Source of the DNA: Verrucomicrobiota bacterium
GTDB taxonomy: Bacteria > Verrucomicrobiota > Verrucomicrobiia > Chthoniobacterales > Terrimicrobiaceae
Direction of reading: 5' to 3'
NCBI GenBank assembly: GCA_018970255.1
Contig: JAGWWS010000015.1
Coordinates: 1 to 63,515 of the forward strand
Length of the DNA: 63,515 nucleotides
Made by a program: the position numbers and the translations under genes. Positions 40,984-50,669 of the stretch are shown here, piece by piece. The notes below the pieces were generated by a model. The model was given only the letters and a program-made list of their open reading frames with translations. It did not search any database and was not told the DNA's origin. Numbering within the stretch: position 1 is the stretch's first letter; each line of letters starts with the position of its first letter.

Positions 40984-42207
40984 ATGCCGGAATTCACCTA
41001 CAAGGCGACCGACGCAGGCGGCACTTCGGCCGCCGGAAAAATTTCCGCCAACTCCCGCGGCGAAGCCTACCGCATGCTCCGCGAGCGCGGCCTCCAGCCC
41101 ACATCCGTCGCGGCGGCCGACGGCTCCGCCCCCGAACAAAAGCGCAGCGGCGACGAGCCGCTCCCGAAACTCACCAACCCCCAGCTCCTCGCCTTCACCG
41201 AAGAACTCGCGGAACTCCTCGAGGCGGGGCTGAAACTCGAGGGCGCCCTCAAGGTCATCGAGCAGCGGCAGGAAAAATCCGGCATCCAGCCCGTGGCCGC
41301 CCACCTCCGCCAGCGCGTGCGCGACGGCGTCCGGTTCTCCGCCGCTCTCAAGGAATGCGGCAACTCGTTCGACCCCCTCTATTGCAACCTCGCCGCCGCA
41401 GGCGAGGCCTCGGGCGCACTCCCGCAAATCCTGAAGCGCCAGTGCGCCTACCTCACCCTCATCGAGGACCTCCGCCGCCGCGTCGTCTCCTCCCTCCTCT
41501 ACCCCTCGGTCGTCTTTGCCTCGGCCGTGGTGCTGATGTTTGTTTTCCTCACCTTCCTCGTCCCGCAACTTTCCGTCCTCCTCGGAAAAACCGGGCAAAA
41601 GCTCCCGACCATCACGCTTGCCCTGATTTGGACCAGCGAATTCTGCGGGAAATACTGGTGGGCGATCATCGCCTTCATCGGGCTCGCCGTCCTCCTCGCC
41701 CGCGCCGGTGTCAGGACCCCCGCCGGCCGCGCCTGGTGGGACCGCGCCATCCTGGATGTCCCGGTCGTCGGCCCCGTCCTCCGCGCAAAATTCTACGCCG
41801 AGATGCTCCAAACCCTATCGACCCTCGTCTCGAACGGCGTCGCACTCCTGAACGGGATCCAACTCATGACCGCCGCCTCGACGAATGTTTTCCTCAACGG
41901 CTTGCTGGTCAAAGTGGGCGAACTCGTCGGCGAAGGCACAGGCCTCGCCACCTCCCTCCGCCGCGTCGGTTTCTTCCCGCCCGTCATGATGGACATCCTT
42001 GCCGTCGGCGAGCAAACCGGCGACATCGCGAGTTCCCTCGAGCGCGCCGCCCGCCGCTACGACAAGGAACTCACCTCCCGCATAGGGCACCTCACCACCT
42101 TGGTCCAACCCGCAATCATCCTGATGGTCGCCCTGTTTGTCGGCGTGGTCGCCTACTCCATGATCGCCGGCATCCTCACCAGCGTCAGTTCCCTAAAAGC
42201 CCGTTAA
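40984..42207 (+). CDS. gspF: T2SS inner-membrane protein GspF
   Basis: 407 residues. N-terminal PEFTYKATDAGGTSAAGKIS, then two repeated GspF domains: TEELAELLEAGLKLEGAL and AEMLQTLSTLVSNGVALLNG, with three membrane spans (for example VVFASAVVLMFVFLTFLVPQ). It is the platform that GspE turns. Last gene of the operon; its 3' end meets purN on the other strand with a 4-base overlap. Confidence 0.95.
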   Translation: MPEFTYKATDAGGTSAAGKISANSRGEAYRMLRERGLQPTSVAAADGSAPEQKRSGDEPLPKLTNPQLLAFTEELAELLEAGLKLEGALKVIEQRQEKSGIQPVAAHLRQRVRDGVRFSAALKECGNSFDPLYCNLAAAGEASGALPQILKRQCAYLTLIEDLRRRVVSSLLYPSVVFASAVVLMFVFLTFLVPQLSVLLGKTGQKLPTITLALIWTSEFCGKYWWAIIAFIGLAVLLARAGVRTPAGRAWWDRAILDVPVVGPVLRAKFYAEMLQTLSTLVSNGVALLNGIQLMTAASTNVFLNGLLVKVGELVGEGTGLATSLRRVGFFPPVMMDILAVGEQTGDIASSLERAARRYDKELTSRIGHLTTLVQPAIILMVALFVGVVAYSMIAGILTSVSSLKAR

Positions 42208-42791
42208 AGAATCTCCCTCCGCGCAAAGCGCCCGACCACTTCGGGGTAAAGCGCGTGCTCGGCTTCCTGGATGCGGGCGTGGAGCGTTTCGGCGCTGTCC
42301 CCGGGCAAAACGGGGACCTCGGATTGCGCGATCACCTCGCCGGTGTCCATGCCGCCATCAACAAAATGGACCGTGCAACCGGTCTGGGCGACCCCTGCCG
42401 CGAGCGCTTGTTTCCAAGCTTCCAAGCCCGGAAACGCCGGCAGGAGCGAGGGGTGGATGTTGATGATCCGCCTTGGGAAAGCGGCAAGCAGCGGCTCCCT
42501 CAGCATCCGCATCCAACCCGCGAGCACAACCAATTCCGCACCCGAAGCCACCAAGCGTTCCGCCAACCGCGCCTCGACATCTTCCGACAAGCGCGTGCGG
42601 AATTTTTTTTCCTCCACGAATTCCGTGTCGATCCCGAGGTCGTCCGCGAGCCGAAGGATTCCCGAGCCCTGCACATCGGAAGCCGCCAGCACGGGGCGCA
42701 CGCGCAGTTGGCCGGAGCGGATACAATCCAGGATGGCGCGGAAATTTGATCCCTTCCCCGAGCCGAGCACGGCGATTTTCAAAACAGGCAT
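42204..42791 (-). CDS. purN: Phosphoribosylglycinamide formyltransferase
   Basis: 195 residues. It formylates GAR with 10-formyl-THF in purine synthesis. KIAVLGSGKGSNFRAILD binds the phosphate, IINIHPSLLPAFPG holds the catalytic Asn-His, and VDGGMDTGEVIAQ holds the Asp. ATG 42791 begins right before the first strand. TTGCTC and CATTGT boxes lie a short way upstream, again with only 6 bases to the ATG. Confidence 0.95.
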   Translation of the reverse strand: MPVLKIAVLGSGKGSNFRAILDCIRSGQLRVRPVLAASDVQGSGILRLADDLGIDTEFVEEKKFRTRLSEDVEARLAERLVASGAELVVLAGWMRMLREPLLAAFPRRIINIHPSLLPAFPGLEAWKQALAAGVAQTGCTVHFVDGGMDTGEVIAQSEVPVLPGDSAETLHARIQEAEHALYPEVVGRFARREIL

Positions 42792-42886
42792 CGCGTGACA
42801 ATGCCCGGTCATCGCCCCCGAGCAAAGGACGCAGTTGGAAGTTGTGCCATGTCCGGCCCGCCGCTATCCATCCATGCCGCCCGCCC

Positions 42887-43768
42887 ATGCCGACCGAACG
42901 CAAGCTCGCCGCCTTCCGAAAAAAAACCGACGCCGCGCTGGACCGTTGGCTCCCCTCCGAAAAGGCCCGGCCGGCCACGCTGCACCGCGCGATGCGCTAC
43001 AGCATTTTCGCCGGCGGCAAGCGCCTCCGCCCCATCCTCTGCCTCGCCGCCGCCGAGGCCTGTGGCGGTTCGCCCGCCCGCGCCCTGCCCGCCGCCTGCG
43101 CCATCGAATGCATCCACACCTACTCGCTCGTGCACGACGACCTCCCTTGCATGGACGATGACGACATGCGCCGCGGCCGCCCCACCACGCACAAGGCTTT
43201 CGGCGAAGGCATGGCCGTCCTGGCCGGCGACGCGCTCCTGACGATTTCGTTCGAAATCCTCGCCCAAACCCGCCAAACCCCGCGCCACGGCCTGCAGGAT
43301 TTTTTCAGCGAACTCGCCGCCGCCGCCGGCAGCCACCTCCTCATCGGGGGCCAGGCCGCCGACCTCGAAGCCGAGGGCAAAAAAACCACCCCGGCCGAAC
43401 TTCTGTTCATCCACCGCGGCAAGACCGCCGCCATGGTCGCCGCTAGCCTGCGCCTTGGCGCCATGAGCGCCAATGCCACCCCCGCGCAGGTCAAGGCGCT
43501 CGGCAGTTTCGGCGCGCACCTCGGCCTCGCTTTCCAAATCATCGACGACATCCTCGACCTCACTCAGACCAGCGAAAAACTCGGCAAAAGCGCGGGCAAG
43601 GACGCCGCCGCCGGCAAGGCCACCTACCCATCGGTTTTCGGCCTCGAAAAATCCCGCCGCGAGGCCGCCCGCCTCACCACGCTCGCCCATTCCGCGCTGA
43701 AGCCACTCGGCCGCCGCGCCGATTTCCTCCACGCGTTGGCCGACCAACTCCTCGCCCGCGAGTTCTAA
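42887..43768 (+). CDS. ispA: Polyprenyl synthetase, geranyl/farnesyl diphosphate synthase type
   Basis: 293 residues. FAGGKRLRPILCLAAAEA, the first Asp-rich motif HDDLPCMDDDDMRRG, GGQAADLEAEGK, and the second Asp-rich motif FQIIDDILD are all present. DDLPCMDDDD with two residues inserted is the short-chain bacterial type. It makes the C15 (or C20) allylic diphosphates for undecaprenyl carriers and quinones. Confidence 0.92.
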   Translation: MPTERKLAAFRKKTDAALDRWLPSEKARPATLHRAMRYSIFAGGKRLRPILCLAAAEACGGSPARALPAACAIECIHTYSLVHDDLPCMDDDDMRRGRPTTHKAFGEGMAVLAGDALLTISFEILAQTRQTPRHGLQDFFSELAAAAGSHLLIGGQAADLEAEGKKTTPAELLFIHRGKTAAMVAASLRLGAMSANATPAQVKALGSFGAHLGLAFQIIDDILDLTQTSEKLGKSAGKDAAAGKATYPSVFGLEKSRREAARLTTLAHSALKPLGRRADFLHALADQLLAREF

Positions 43769-43777
43769 CGCCCCGAG

Positions 43778-44365
43778 ATGCCCCAATCAAAACCCTGGCA
43801 CTTCTGGCTGGTCCTGCTCGCCTGCGCCGCGGTCACCATTCTTTCCTGCTGGGCGGGTTGGGTTTTCTTGATGCAACCTACGGGCGCAGCCGTCAAAACC
43901 GCCGGCACCCTCCGCGATACCGTCCTGGCCGAAACCGGCATCTCCCCCCGCATCCTCGCCAATGCCGGCGCCCTCTTCTCCCAATCCGCCGAGGGCGACC
44001 AAAAAACCATCCTCGAAAAAACCTACCCGCTCACGGAAACCATCGAAGGCATCGGCCCGGTCGAAGCCACCGCCACCTTCAGGGCAGGGTTCTTCCCCCG
44101 CGAGAAATTCGAAATCCGCGTGGACCGCGGCGGCCGCACCGCCGCCGCCACCCTCCCCCAAATGCGCATCCTGGACCTCGCCATCGACGCCCCCGCCCTT
44201 GCCGGCCTCCCCGGTCCCGCCCGAGAACGCGCCGAACGCCTCCTCCGCCGCGCCGCAAAATCCCGCTTCACGAAAACCACCACTTCCGAAGCCCGCGCGC
44301 TTTTTTTCAAAAAAGTCCAAACCGCCGGGCTCGCAGCCGGTTGCGAGGTTTCCGAAGCCCAGTAA
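43778..44365 (+). CDS. Uncharacterised membrane-anchored protein
   Basis: 195 residues. One N-terminal hydrophobic span, FWLVLLACAAVTILSCWAGW, then a soluble part with ETIEGIGPVEATATFRAGFF and a basic C-terminal helix (ARERAERLLRRAAKSRFTK). I do not recognise it. It begins 9 bases after ispA and precedes the M23 peptidase gene, which has its own promoter. Confidence 0.6.
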   Translation: MPQSKPWHFWLVLLACAAVTILSCWAGWVFLMQPTGAAVKTAGTLRDTVLAETGISPRILANAGALFSQSAEGDQKTILEKTYPLTETIEGIGPVEATATFRAGFFPREKFEIRVDRGGRTAAATLPQMRILDLAIDAPALAGLPGPARERAERLLRRAAKSRFTKTTTSEARALFFKKVQTAGLAAGCEVSEAQ

Positions 44366-44378
44366 CCACGCCTGCGGC

Positions 44379-44408
44379 TTGCCCCGCGCGTTGAACGGCG
44401 GGTAGTCT
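44379..44408 (+). promoter_or_regulatory. Predicted promoter of the M23/lpxI operon, nearly leaderless
   Basis: TTGCCC (44379-44384), 18 bases, TAGTCT (44403-44408), then 9 bases to ATG 44418. No Shine-Dalgarno sequence within those 9 bases (TGCGGGCTC). Confidence 0.5.
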
Positions 44409-44417
44409 TGCGGGCTC

Positions 44418-45146
44418 ATGCGACGCTGGCTTTTCTGGATTTTCCTGCTGCTGTTCGTCACGGGGCTGGTGGCCGTCCCGAACACGAACCGAGCGAATGT
44501 CCGTGTCGCCGACGGCTTTGACCTGCCCGTCGGAAAGCCCAATGGCGACGGCTATTACATGTCCCGCGGCTGGAAGTATTACCACCCCGGCGAGGATTGG
44601 AACGGCATCCGGGGCGGCAACAGCGACCTCGGCGCCCCTGTTTATAGCATCGGCAACGGCCTTGTCACCTTCGCCCACGATGCCCGCATGGGTTGGGGGA
44701 ATGTCGTCATCATCCGCCACGCCTATGTCGAGGGCGGCAAGCTCAAGACCGTCGATTCCATGTATGCCCACCTCAACCAAATCATGGTCCGCAAGGGCCA
44801 GCAGGTCACACGCGGCCAGCAGGTCGGCACCATCGGCACGAACCGAGGCATGTATACCGCCCACCTCCACTACGAGGTCCGGAAAAACCTCTTCATCGGC
44901 ATCAACCGCTCGGCCTTCGCGCGCGACCTCGTGAACTACCATGTGCCGGGGCAATTCATCGCCCAGCGCCGCAGGCTCCCCGGCGGCGGCCAGACCACCT
45001 CCGTCCCCATCAACACCTACAAAACCGACCAACCCGGCGGCATACTCCCCCCCGGCCAAACCGGCAACCAGTCCGCCTTCGACCGGCTCCTCCCGTGGAA
45101 AAAACAAAATTTCCGCGTGAACCGCTTCGACGATGTCGGGTATTAG
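44418..45146 (+). CDS. M23 family metallopeptidase
   Basis: 242 residues with an N-terminal signal or anchor (WLFWIFLLLFVTGLVAV). The zinc site is YYHPGEDWNGI (His, Asp) and AHLHYEVRKN (His). GAPVYSIGNGLVTFAHDARM and GQQVTRGQQVGTIGT are the LytM domain. Such enzymes cut peptidoglycan cross-links or activate amidases. It heads a run toward lipid A and glycolipid genes. Confidence 0.9.
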   Translation: MRRWLFWIFLLLFVTGLVAVPNTNRANVRVADGFDLPVGKPNGDGYYMSRGWKYYHPGEDWNGIRGGNSDLGAPVYSIGNGLVTFAHDARMGWGNVVIIRHAYVEGGKLKTVDSMYAHLNQIMVRKGQQVTRGQQVGTIGTNRGMYTAHLHYEVRKNLFIGINRSAFARDLVNYHVPGQFIAQRRRLPGGGQTTSVPINTYKTDQPGGILPPGQTGNQSAFDRLLPWKKQNFRVNRFDDVGY

Positions 45147-45155
45147 GGAAAACAC

Positions 45156-45974
45156 ATGCCCGATCCCGCGACGACCGACCCCCTGTTCCTCATAGCGGGC
45201 AGCGGCGACTACCCGCGCCTCGTCCTCGAGGGCGCCCGCCGTGCCGGGGTTTCGAAAATTTCCATCGCCGCCTTCGAGGGCGAGACGGACCGCAACCTCG
45301 CCGTCCTCGCCGATTCCGCCGAGTGGATGCGCGTGGGGCAACTCGGCCGCCTCATCGATTCCGCGAAAAAATCCGGCGCCCGCCGCGCCCTCATGGCAGG
45401 CCAAATCACCCCCGGCAACCTCTTCAACCTCCGCCCCGATTTCCGGGCCCTCCTCATCCTTGCGAAGCTGAAGGAGCGCAACGCCGAGACCCTCTTCGGC
45501 GCCGTCGCCACGGAACTTTCCAATGCCGGCGTGGAACTCGTCAACGCCACCACCTTCCTCGAGGACCACATCGCCCCGAAAGGCCCCATCGCCGGCCCCG
45601 CCCTCAAGCCCCGCCAAAAATCCGACCTGGAATTCGGCTTCCGTATCGCGCGCGAAACGAGCCGCCTCGACATCGGCCAGACTGTCGTTGTCAAAAACGG
45701 CACCGTCCTCGCCGTCGAGGCCTTCGAGGGAACCAACGAGGCCATCCGCCGCGGCGGCAGGCTGGGCCAAGGCGGGGCGGTCCTCGTCAAGGTCTCGAAA
45801 CCCGGCCAGGATATGCGATTCGATGTCCCCGTCGTCGGGACGAAAACCCTCGAAACCGCCGCCGATGCCGGCGTGAAGGTCCTCGGCGTCGAAGCCGGCT
45901 CCACCCTCCTCCTCAACCGCCCGCTCGTCTGCGAAACCGCCGCGCGCTTCGGCATCTCCATCCACGGATTGTGA
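45156..45974 (+). CDS. lpxI: UDP-2,3-diacylglucosamine pyrophosphatase LpxI
   Basis: 272 residues (DUF1009). LFLIAGSGDYPRLVLEGARR at the start, RRALMAGQITPGNLF in the middle, and VKNGTVLAVEAFEGTNEAI plus LVKVSKPGQDMRFDVPVVG near the end define the family. LpxI makes lipid X from UDP-diacylglucosamine in lipid A synthesis, as an alternative to LpxH. AGGGAAA lies before the ATG. It overlaps the oxidoreductase gene by GTGA. Confidence 0.93.
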   Translation: MPDPATTDPLFLIAGSGDYPRLVLEGARRAGVSKISIAAFEGETDRNLAVLADSAEWMRVGQLGRLIDSAKKSGARRALMAGQITPGNLFNLRPDFRALLILAKLKERNAETLFGAVATELSNAGVELVNATTFLEDHIAPKGPIAGPALKPRQKSDLEFGFRIARETSRLDIGQTVVVKNGTVLAVEAFEGTNEAIRRGGRLGQGGAVLVKVSKPGQDMRFDVPVVGTKTLETAADAGVKVLGVEAGSTLLLNRPLVCETAARFGISIHGL

Positions 45975-46990
45975 AAACCCTCCGCACAGGCGTCGTCGGC
46001 GTTGGCCACATGGGCTCGAACCACGCCCGCATGTATGGCGAAATCGCCGGCAGCGAACTCGCCGCCGTCTTCGATTCGAACCCCTCCGCCGCGGCCGCGG
46101 CCGCCAAGCGCTTCGGCTGCCGCGCCGCATCCTCGCTGGCCGAATTCGCCTCCCTCGTCGATGCCGCCACCGTTTGCACGCCCACCGTCACGCACCACGC
46201 CATCGGCATGGAACTCCTCGGCCTCGGTGTTCACCTCCTCGTTGAAAAACCCATCGCCGATTCCCCGCAGGCCGCCCGCGAACTCGCCGCCCGCGCCGCC
46301 GAAAAAAACCGCATCCTCCAGGTCGGCCATGTCGAGCGCTTCAACCCCGTCCTCCACGCCCTCGAGTCCCAGCTCAACAACCCCCGCTTCCTCGAAGTCA
46401 CCCGCCTCTCGCCCTACCCGAACCGCAGCACCGATATCGGCGTCGTCCTCGACCTCATGATCCACGATATCGAGATCATCCTCCACCTTGTCCGCTCGCC
46501 CGTCGCCTCCATGGATGCCGTGGGAATCGCGGTGCTCGGCGCCAGCGAGGACATCGCCAATGTGCGCTTCCGCTTTGCGAACGGCTGCGTCGCCAATGTC
46601 ACCGCCAGCCGCATCAGCCAGGACCGCGTCCGCAAAATCCGCGTCTTCCAGGAAAACGCCTACCTCTCGCTGGACTACAAAAACCAGGCCGGCTACCTCC
46701 TCCGCCTCGCCCGCGAGGGCGAAAAGGAAACCTCCGGCCTCGGCAAGCTCATCGGCCTCGCCACCGATTCCCGCATTGTCACGGGCTTCGCGGGCAAGCG
46801 CATCGTTCGCGAACCCGTCGAAGTCGTGCAGGGCGAACCCCTCCGCATCGAACTCGAATCCTTCCTCCAATGCGCCCGCGAGGGCACGAAGCCGAAGGTC
46901 ACCGGCATCGCCGCCGCCGACGCGCTCGACCTCGCCCTCGAAGTCACCCGACAAATCGAGGAATCCAACGCCGCCAACCCCCGTCCCTGA
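45971..46990 (+). CDS. Gfo/Idh/MocA family oxidoreductase
   Basis: 339 residues. TGVVGVGHMGSNHARMY is the NAD(P) loop; LLVEKPIADSPQAARELA has the catalytic EKP Lys; DLMIHDIEIILHLV has the family's DxxxHD-like motif. Start GTG 45971 overlaps lpxI. An oxidoreductase next to lpxI is often seen in PVC and other diderms; one idea is a 3-amino lipid A precursor (as GnnA), but no GnnB transaminase is beside it. Substrate unknown. Confidence 0.85.
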   Translation: MKTLRTGVVGVGHMGSNHARMYGEIAGSELAAVFDSNPSAAAAAAKRFGCRAASSLAEFASLVDAATVCTPTVTHHAIGMELLGLGVHLLVEKPIADSPQAARELAARAAEKNRILQVGHVERFNPVLHALESQLNNPRFLEVTRLSPYPNRSTDIGVVLDLMIHDIEIILHLVRSPVASMDAVGIAVLGASEDIANVRFRFANGCVANVTASRISQDRVRKIRVFQENAYLSLDYKNQAGYLLRLAREGEKETSGLGKLIGLATDSRIVTGFAGKRIVREPVEVVQGEPLRIELESFLQCAREGTKPKVTGIAAADALDLALEVTRQIEESNAANPRP

Positions 46991-46991
46991 A

Positions 46992-48092
46992 ATGGTCGTC
47001 GGCTCCGTCCTCATCCTCACAGCCGGCTTCGGCGAAGGCCACAATGCCGCCGCCAAAAACATCCTCGCCGCCCTCCGGCGCGACCACCGCGAAATCACCG
47101 CGGACCTCCACGATATCTACGCCGAGGCCCACCCGGTGCTGAACCGCATTTGCTGCTCGGGCTACAAGCTCGCCATCAATCGCACCCCGCGCCTCTGGAA
47201 ACTTTTCTACGATTTCCTCGACCGCGCGCCCGGCGCCTCGGCCGGCGTGCACCTCCTCCTCCCCGCCCGCCACCGCCTCGCACGCATCCACGCCCGCCTG
47301 AAGCCCGATGTCGTCGCCACCACATTCCCCGGCTACTCGCCCCTCATCAACACGCTCCCCCGCACCTTCCGCCTCGTCACGGTCGTCACCGATTCCCTCA
47401 CCATCAATTCCATCTGGCTGCGCGGCGGCAGCGATTTCTACCTCGTCGCCAACGAACCCACCGCCCGCCAACTCGAATCCGCGGGCATTCCCCGCGACCA
47501 AATCCGCGCCACCGGATTCCCCGTCCCCGAAATTTTTTCGCAGCCCGACGCCACCCGCACCTCGCCGCCGGCCGGCGGAAAATGGCGCGTCCTCTACATG
47601 GTCAATGTCTCGCCCCACACGGCACCCGACACCGTCCGCGCGCTCCTCGGCATCGAAAACATCGAGCTCACCGTCACCTACGGCCGCGACGATTCCCTCG
47701 GCCGCCGGCTGCTCCAGGTCTCGCAGGAAACCGGCCGCCCGCTCGAACTCCACGGCTGGACCAAGGAAATGCCGAACCTCATCCGCCGCAGCCACGCCCT
47801 TGTCGGCAAGGCGGGCGGAGCCACCGTGCAGGAGTGCCTCGCCGCAGCCACCCCGCTCGTCATCACCCAAATCGTCCCCGGCCAGGAGGAGGGCAACGCA
47901 CGCCTCGTCCTCGAAAACGGCGCAGGCGATTTCGCCGAAACCCCCGAAGCCATTGCAGAAGCCGTCCGCGCGCTCTTCGCCGACAACGGAAAGCTCCACG
48001 CCGCCCGCACCGCCGCCGCAAAAAAACTCGGCCACCCCGCCGGCGCCTCCGACGCCGCAAACTTCATCGCCTCATTGGCCATGGGGGATTGA
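46992..48092 (+). CDS. MGDG synthase-like diacylglycerol glycosyltransferase
   Basis: 366 residues. VLILTAGFGEGHNAAAKNIL is the N-terminal lipid-acceptor motif of monogalactosyl-DAG and processive diacylglycerol glucosyltransferases. VVATTFPGYSPLIN and the C-terminal GGATVQECLAAATPLVI and IVPGQEEGNA form the GT28 donor site. It probably makes a glycolipid at the cytoplasmic membrane. One base separates it from the oxidoreductase stop. Confidence 0.85.
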   Translation: MVVGSVLILTAGFGEGHNAAAKNILAALRRDHREITADLHDIYAEAHPVLNRICCSGYKLAINRTPRLWKLFYDFLDRAPGASAGVHLLLPARHRLARIHARLKPDVVATTFPGYSPLINTLPRTFRLVTVVTDSLTINSIWLRGGSDFYLVANEPTARQLESAGIPRDQIRATGFPVPEIFSQPDATRTSPPAGGKWRVLYMVNVSPHTAPDTVRALLGIENIELTVTYGRDDSLGRRLLQVSQETGRPLELHGWTKEMPNLIRRSHALVGKAGGATVQECLAAATPLVITQIVPGQEEGNARLVLENGAGDFAETPEAIAEAVRALFADNGKLHAARTAAAKKLGHPAGASDAANFIASLAMGD

Positions 48093-48103
48093 AATCCCGC
48101 CGC

Positions 48104-49048
48104 ATGGACTCGCCCATTTTCTTCCACCCCATCCCCGTCGAGCGCGTTTGGGGCGGCCGCCGCTTCGAGTCCCTCCCGGGAAAAAAACTCCCGCCCTCTG
48201 TGCCGGTGGGCGAACTCTGGGAAATCGTGGACCGCGCCGAGGCCCAATCCACGGTCGCCGGCGGCGCCTTGGACGGCATGCCACTCCACGACCTCTGGTC
48301 CATGCGCCGGGCGGAAGTTTTCGGCCATGCCTACATCCCCCACCCCTCCCAGCGTTTCCCGCTCCTCGTCAAACTCCTCGACGCCTCGGAAAAACTCTCC
48401 GTCCAGGTCCACCCGCCCGGGCACCGCGCCGCGGAACTCGGCGGCGAACCGAAAACCGAAGTTTGGTATTTCCTCGAATCGGCCCCGGGCGCCTCGGTTT
48501 ACGCCGGCCTGAAAAAAGGCACCACCCGCGCGCAGTTCGAATCGCTCCTCGCCTCCGGCGGCGTCGAATCCGCCCTACACGAAATCCCCGTCCACACCGG
48601 CGAAAGCCTCTTCATCCCGAGCGGGCGGCTCCACGCCATTGGCGGCGGCAACCTCATCGTGGAAATCCAGCAGAACAGCGACACCACCTACCGCGTTTTC
48701 GATTGGAACCGCCATGGCCTCGACGGCAAGCCCCGCGCGCTCCACATCCCCGAGTCGATGGCCTCGATCGATTTCGCGGACTTCGAACCCCCCGCACAGC
48801 CCGCCTCCGAACCGCTCATCGCCGATTGCCCGCTCTTCCACGTCGAAAAAATCCGCCTTCCCGCCCCTCTGGATATCCGCCCCCGGGGCCGCTTCGCCAT
48901 CGCCGTGCCATTGGATTCGCCGGTCGTTTGCGGCGGCATTGAAATCCCCCGCGGCCGCTTTTTCCTGGTCCCCGCCTCGTCCACGCAACCGGCCGTCTCG
49001 CCATCGGGCGCAACCGCCGAACTCCTCGTCGCCACCCTGCCCGCCTGA
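48104..49048 (+). CDS. manA: Mannose-6-phosphate isomerase, class I
   Basis: 314 residues. Zinc ligands appear in LSVQVHPPG (Gln, His), [10 protein letters not shown] (Glu) and [10 protein letters not shown] (His). [13 protein letters not shown] opens the protein. It converts fructose-6-P and mannose-6-P, giving GDP-mannose for glycans. It starts 11 bases after the glycosyltransferase. Confidence 0.9.
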   Translation: MDSPIFFHPIPVERVWGGRRFESLPGKKLPPSVPVGELWEIVDRAEAQSTVAGGALDGMPLHDLWSMRRAEVFGHAYIPHPSQRFPLLVKLLDASEKLSVQVHPPGHRAAELGGEPKTEVWYFLESAPGASVYAGLKKGTTRAQFESLLASGGVESALHEIPVHTGESLFIPSGRLHAIGGGNLIVEIQQNSDTTYRVFDWNRHGLDGKPRALHIPESMASIDFADFEPPAQPASEPLIADCPLFHVEKIRLPAPLDIRPRGRFAIAVPLDSPVVCGGIEIPRGRFFLVPASSTQPAVSPSGATAELLVATLPA

Positions 49049-49115
49049 GGCGCCGCGATTTTTCGGTGGAAAGCCGCCGTTCGTGTGCAATCTTCAGCCC
49101 CGAAAAAACACAACC

Positions 49116-50138
49116 ATGATTCCACAACTCTTAGTCTACGGCATTTTCGGCATCGCGCTCCTCCTCGCCCTCGCCCTCGTTGTCATCCTCATCAATTTCT
49201 TTGGCACCTGGCTCCGCGCCAAGCTAGCAGGCGCCCCCGTTTCCTTCGCGAACCTCATCGGCATGCGCCTCCGCCGCGTCCCCACCGGCCTCATTGTGGA
49301 CAACCGCATCACCGCCGTGAAAGCGGGCATCAACCTCGACACCGACCCGCTCGAAGCCCACTTCCTCGCGGGCGGCAATGTCTCCCATGTCGTCCTCGCC
49401 CTCATCGCCGCCGAGAAGGCCGAGATCACCCTGGACTTCAACCGCGCCTGCGCCATCGACCTCGCCATCAAGGGCACCTCGAAAACCGTCCTCGAGGCCG
49501 TCCGCACCAGCATCAACCCGAAAGTCATCGATTGCCCGAACCCCGCCAGCGGCAAGGTCACCATCGACGCCGTGGCCCGCGACGGCATCGGCGTGAAGGC
49601 CCGCGCCCGCGTCACCGTCCGCTCGAACCTCAACCGCTTCGTCGGCGGCGCCACCGAGGACACCATCATCGCCCGCGTCGGCGAAGGCATCATCACCTCC
49701 ATCGGCTCCTCGGTCTCCTACAAGGATGTCCTTGAGAACCCCGACCGCATCTCGAAAACCGTCCTCGAAAAAGGCCTCGATACCGGCACCGCGTTCGAAA
49801 TCCTTTCCGTCGACATCGCCGATGTGGACATCGGGGACAACATCGGCGCCAAGCTCCAGGCCGAGCAGGCCGAGGCCGACAAGGTCGTCGCGCAGGCGAA
49901 GGCCGAAATGCGCCGCGCCGCCGCCGTCGCCACCGAGCAGGAAATGAAAGCCCGCACCCAGGAAATGCAGGCAAAGGTCGTCGAGGCCGAAGCCCAGGTC
50001 CCGCTCGCCATGGCCGAGGCCTTCCGCAGCGGCAACCTCGGCATCATGGACTACCTCCGGATGAAAAACCTGCAGTCCGACACCTCCATGCGCGAGTCCA
50101 TCGCCGCACCCACGCCCACGCCCGTGAACCCCGCCTAA
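49116..50138 (+). CDS. floA: Flotillin-like protein FloA
   Basis: 340 residues. A hydrophobic N-terminus ([20 protein letters not shown]) inserts as a membrane hairpin; [20 protein letters not shown] and [20 protein letters not shown] are diagnostic of the UPF0365/FloA family. The C-terminal coiled coil ([20 protein letters not shown]) drives assembly of membrane microdomains. Second SPFH-like protein in the window. Confidence 0.95.
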   Translation: MIPQLLVYGIFGIALLLALALVVILINFFGTWLRAKLAGAPVSFANLIGMRLRRVPTGLIVDNRITAVKAGINLDTDPLEAHFLAGGNVSHVVLALIAAEKAEITLDFNRACAIDLAIKGTSKTVLEAVRTSINPKVIDCPNPASGKVTIDAVARDGIGVKARARVTVRSNLNRFVGGATEDTIIARVGEGIITSIGSSVSYKDVLENPDRISKTVLEKGLDTGTAFEILSVDIADVDIGDNIGAKLQAEQAEADKVVAQAKAEMRRAAAVATEQEMKARTQEMQAKVVEAEAQVPLAMAEAFRSGNLGIMDYLRMKNLQSDTSMRESIAAPTPTPVNPA

Positions 50139-50144
50139 AGCGGC

Positions 50145-50669
50145 ATGGAACAACTCGTCCTCCTCATCATCATCGCGGCCATCAGCCTCGTCAATTGGCT
50201 GATTGAAAAATCCGCGAAACTGCGGGAGGAAAAACGCCTCGAGAAACTCCGCCGCGAGCGCGAAGAGCAACAAAACAGCTTCCCCCGCCAGGCCGCCCAG
50301 CCCCCTCCCGCCCGGCAGCCGCTCCCAGAGCCCATCCCCGCTCCCGCAGCGCCCTCCCGCACGCAGGAGGAACTCCGCCGCATGCTCGAGTCGATGGGCT
50401 TCCCCATCGAGGAAGAAGAACAAGCCCCGCCGCCGCCATTGCCGCGTGCCGAGCCAACGCCCGAACCCGCCTTCCTCGAGGAACCAGCCCCCGCCATTTC
50501 CGAAGTCCGCCAGCCCGCACCGCGCCCGAGGTCCCTCCCCGCCCAAGTCGCAGCCCGGCGCCCGAACCCCTGGGCAGAAAAACTCCGCACCCACGAAGGC
50601 TTCCGCGAAGCCTTCGCCCTCCGCGAAATCATCGGCCCGCCCCGCTGCCTCGAACCCTATTCCCCGTGA
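50145..50669 (+). CDS. Single-span membrane protein with coiled coil and Pro-rich region
   Basis: 174 residues. One N-terminal span ([18 protein letters not shown]), then a charged helix ([18 protein letters not shown]) and a Pro/Ala-rich stretch. The C-terminal [20 protein letters not shown] recurs in small proteins beside floA in related genomes, as far as I recall. Probable accessory to FloA, which ends 6 bases before. Overlaps msrB by GTGA. Confidence 0.65.
   Translation: MEQLVLLIIIAAISLVNWLIEKSAKLREEKRLEKLRREREEQQNSFPRQAAQPPPARQPLPEPIPAPAAPSRTQEELRRMLESMGFPIEEEEQAPPPPLPRAEPTPEPAFLEEPAPAISEVRQPAPRPRSLPAQVAARRPNPWAEKLRTHEGFREAFALREIIGPPRCLEPYSP

Noticed and set aside
38932..41811. A 959-codon open frame on the minus strand across gspD, gspE and gspF
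   Set aside because: It is antisense to well-supported genes, Gly/Asp/Glu/Ala-rich in the way high-GC antisense frames are, and has no domain I recognise. Other long antisense frames (for example 45209-47098, 43787-44542) were rejected for the same reason.
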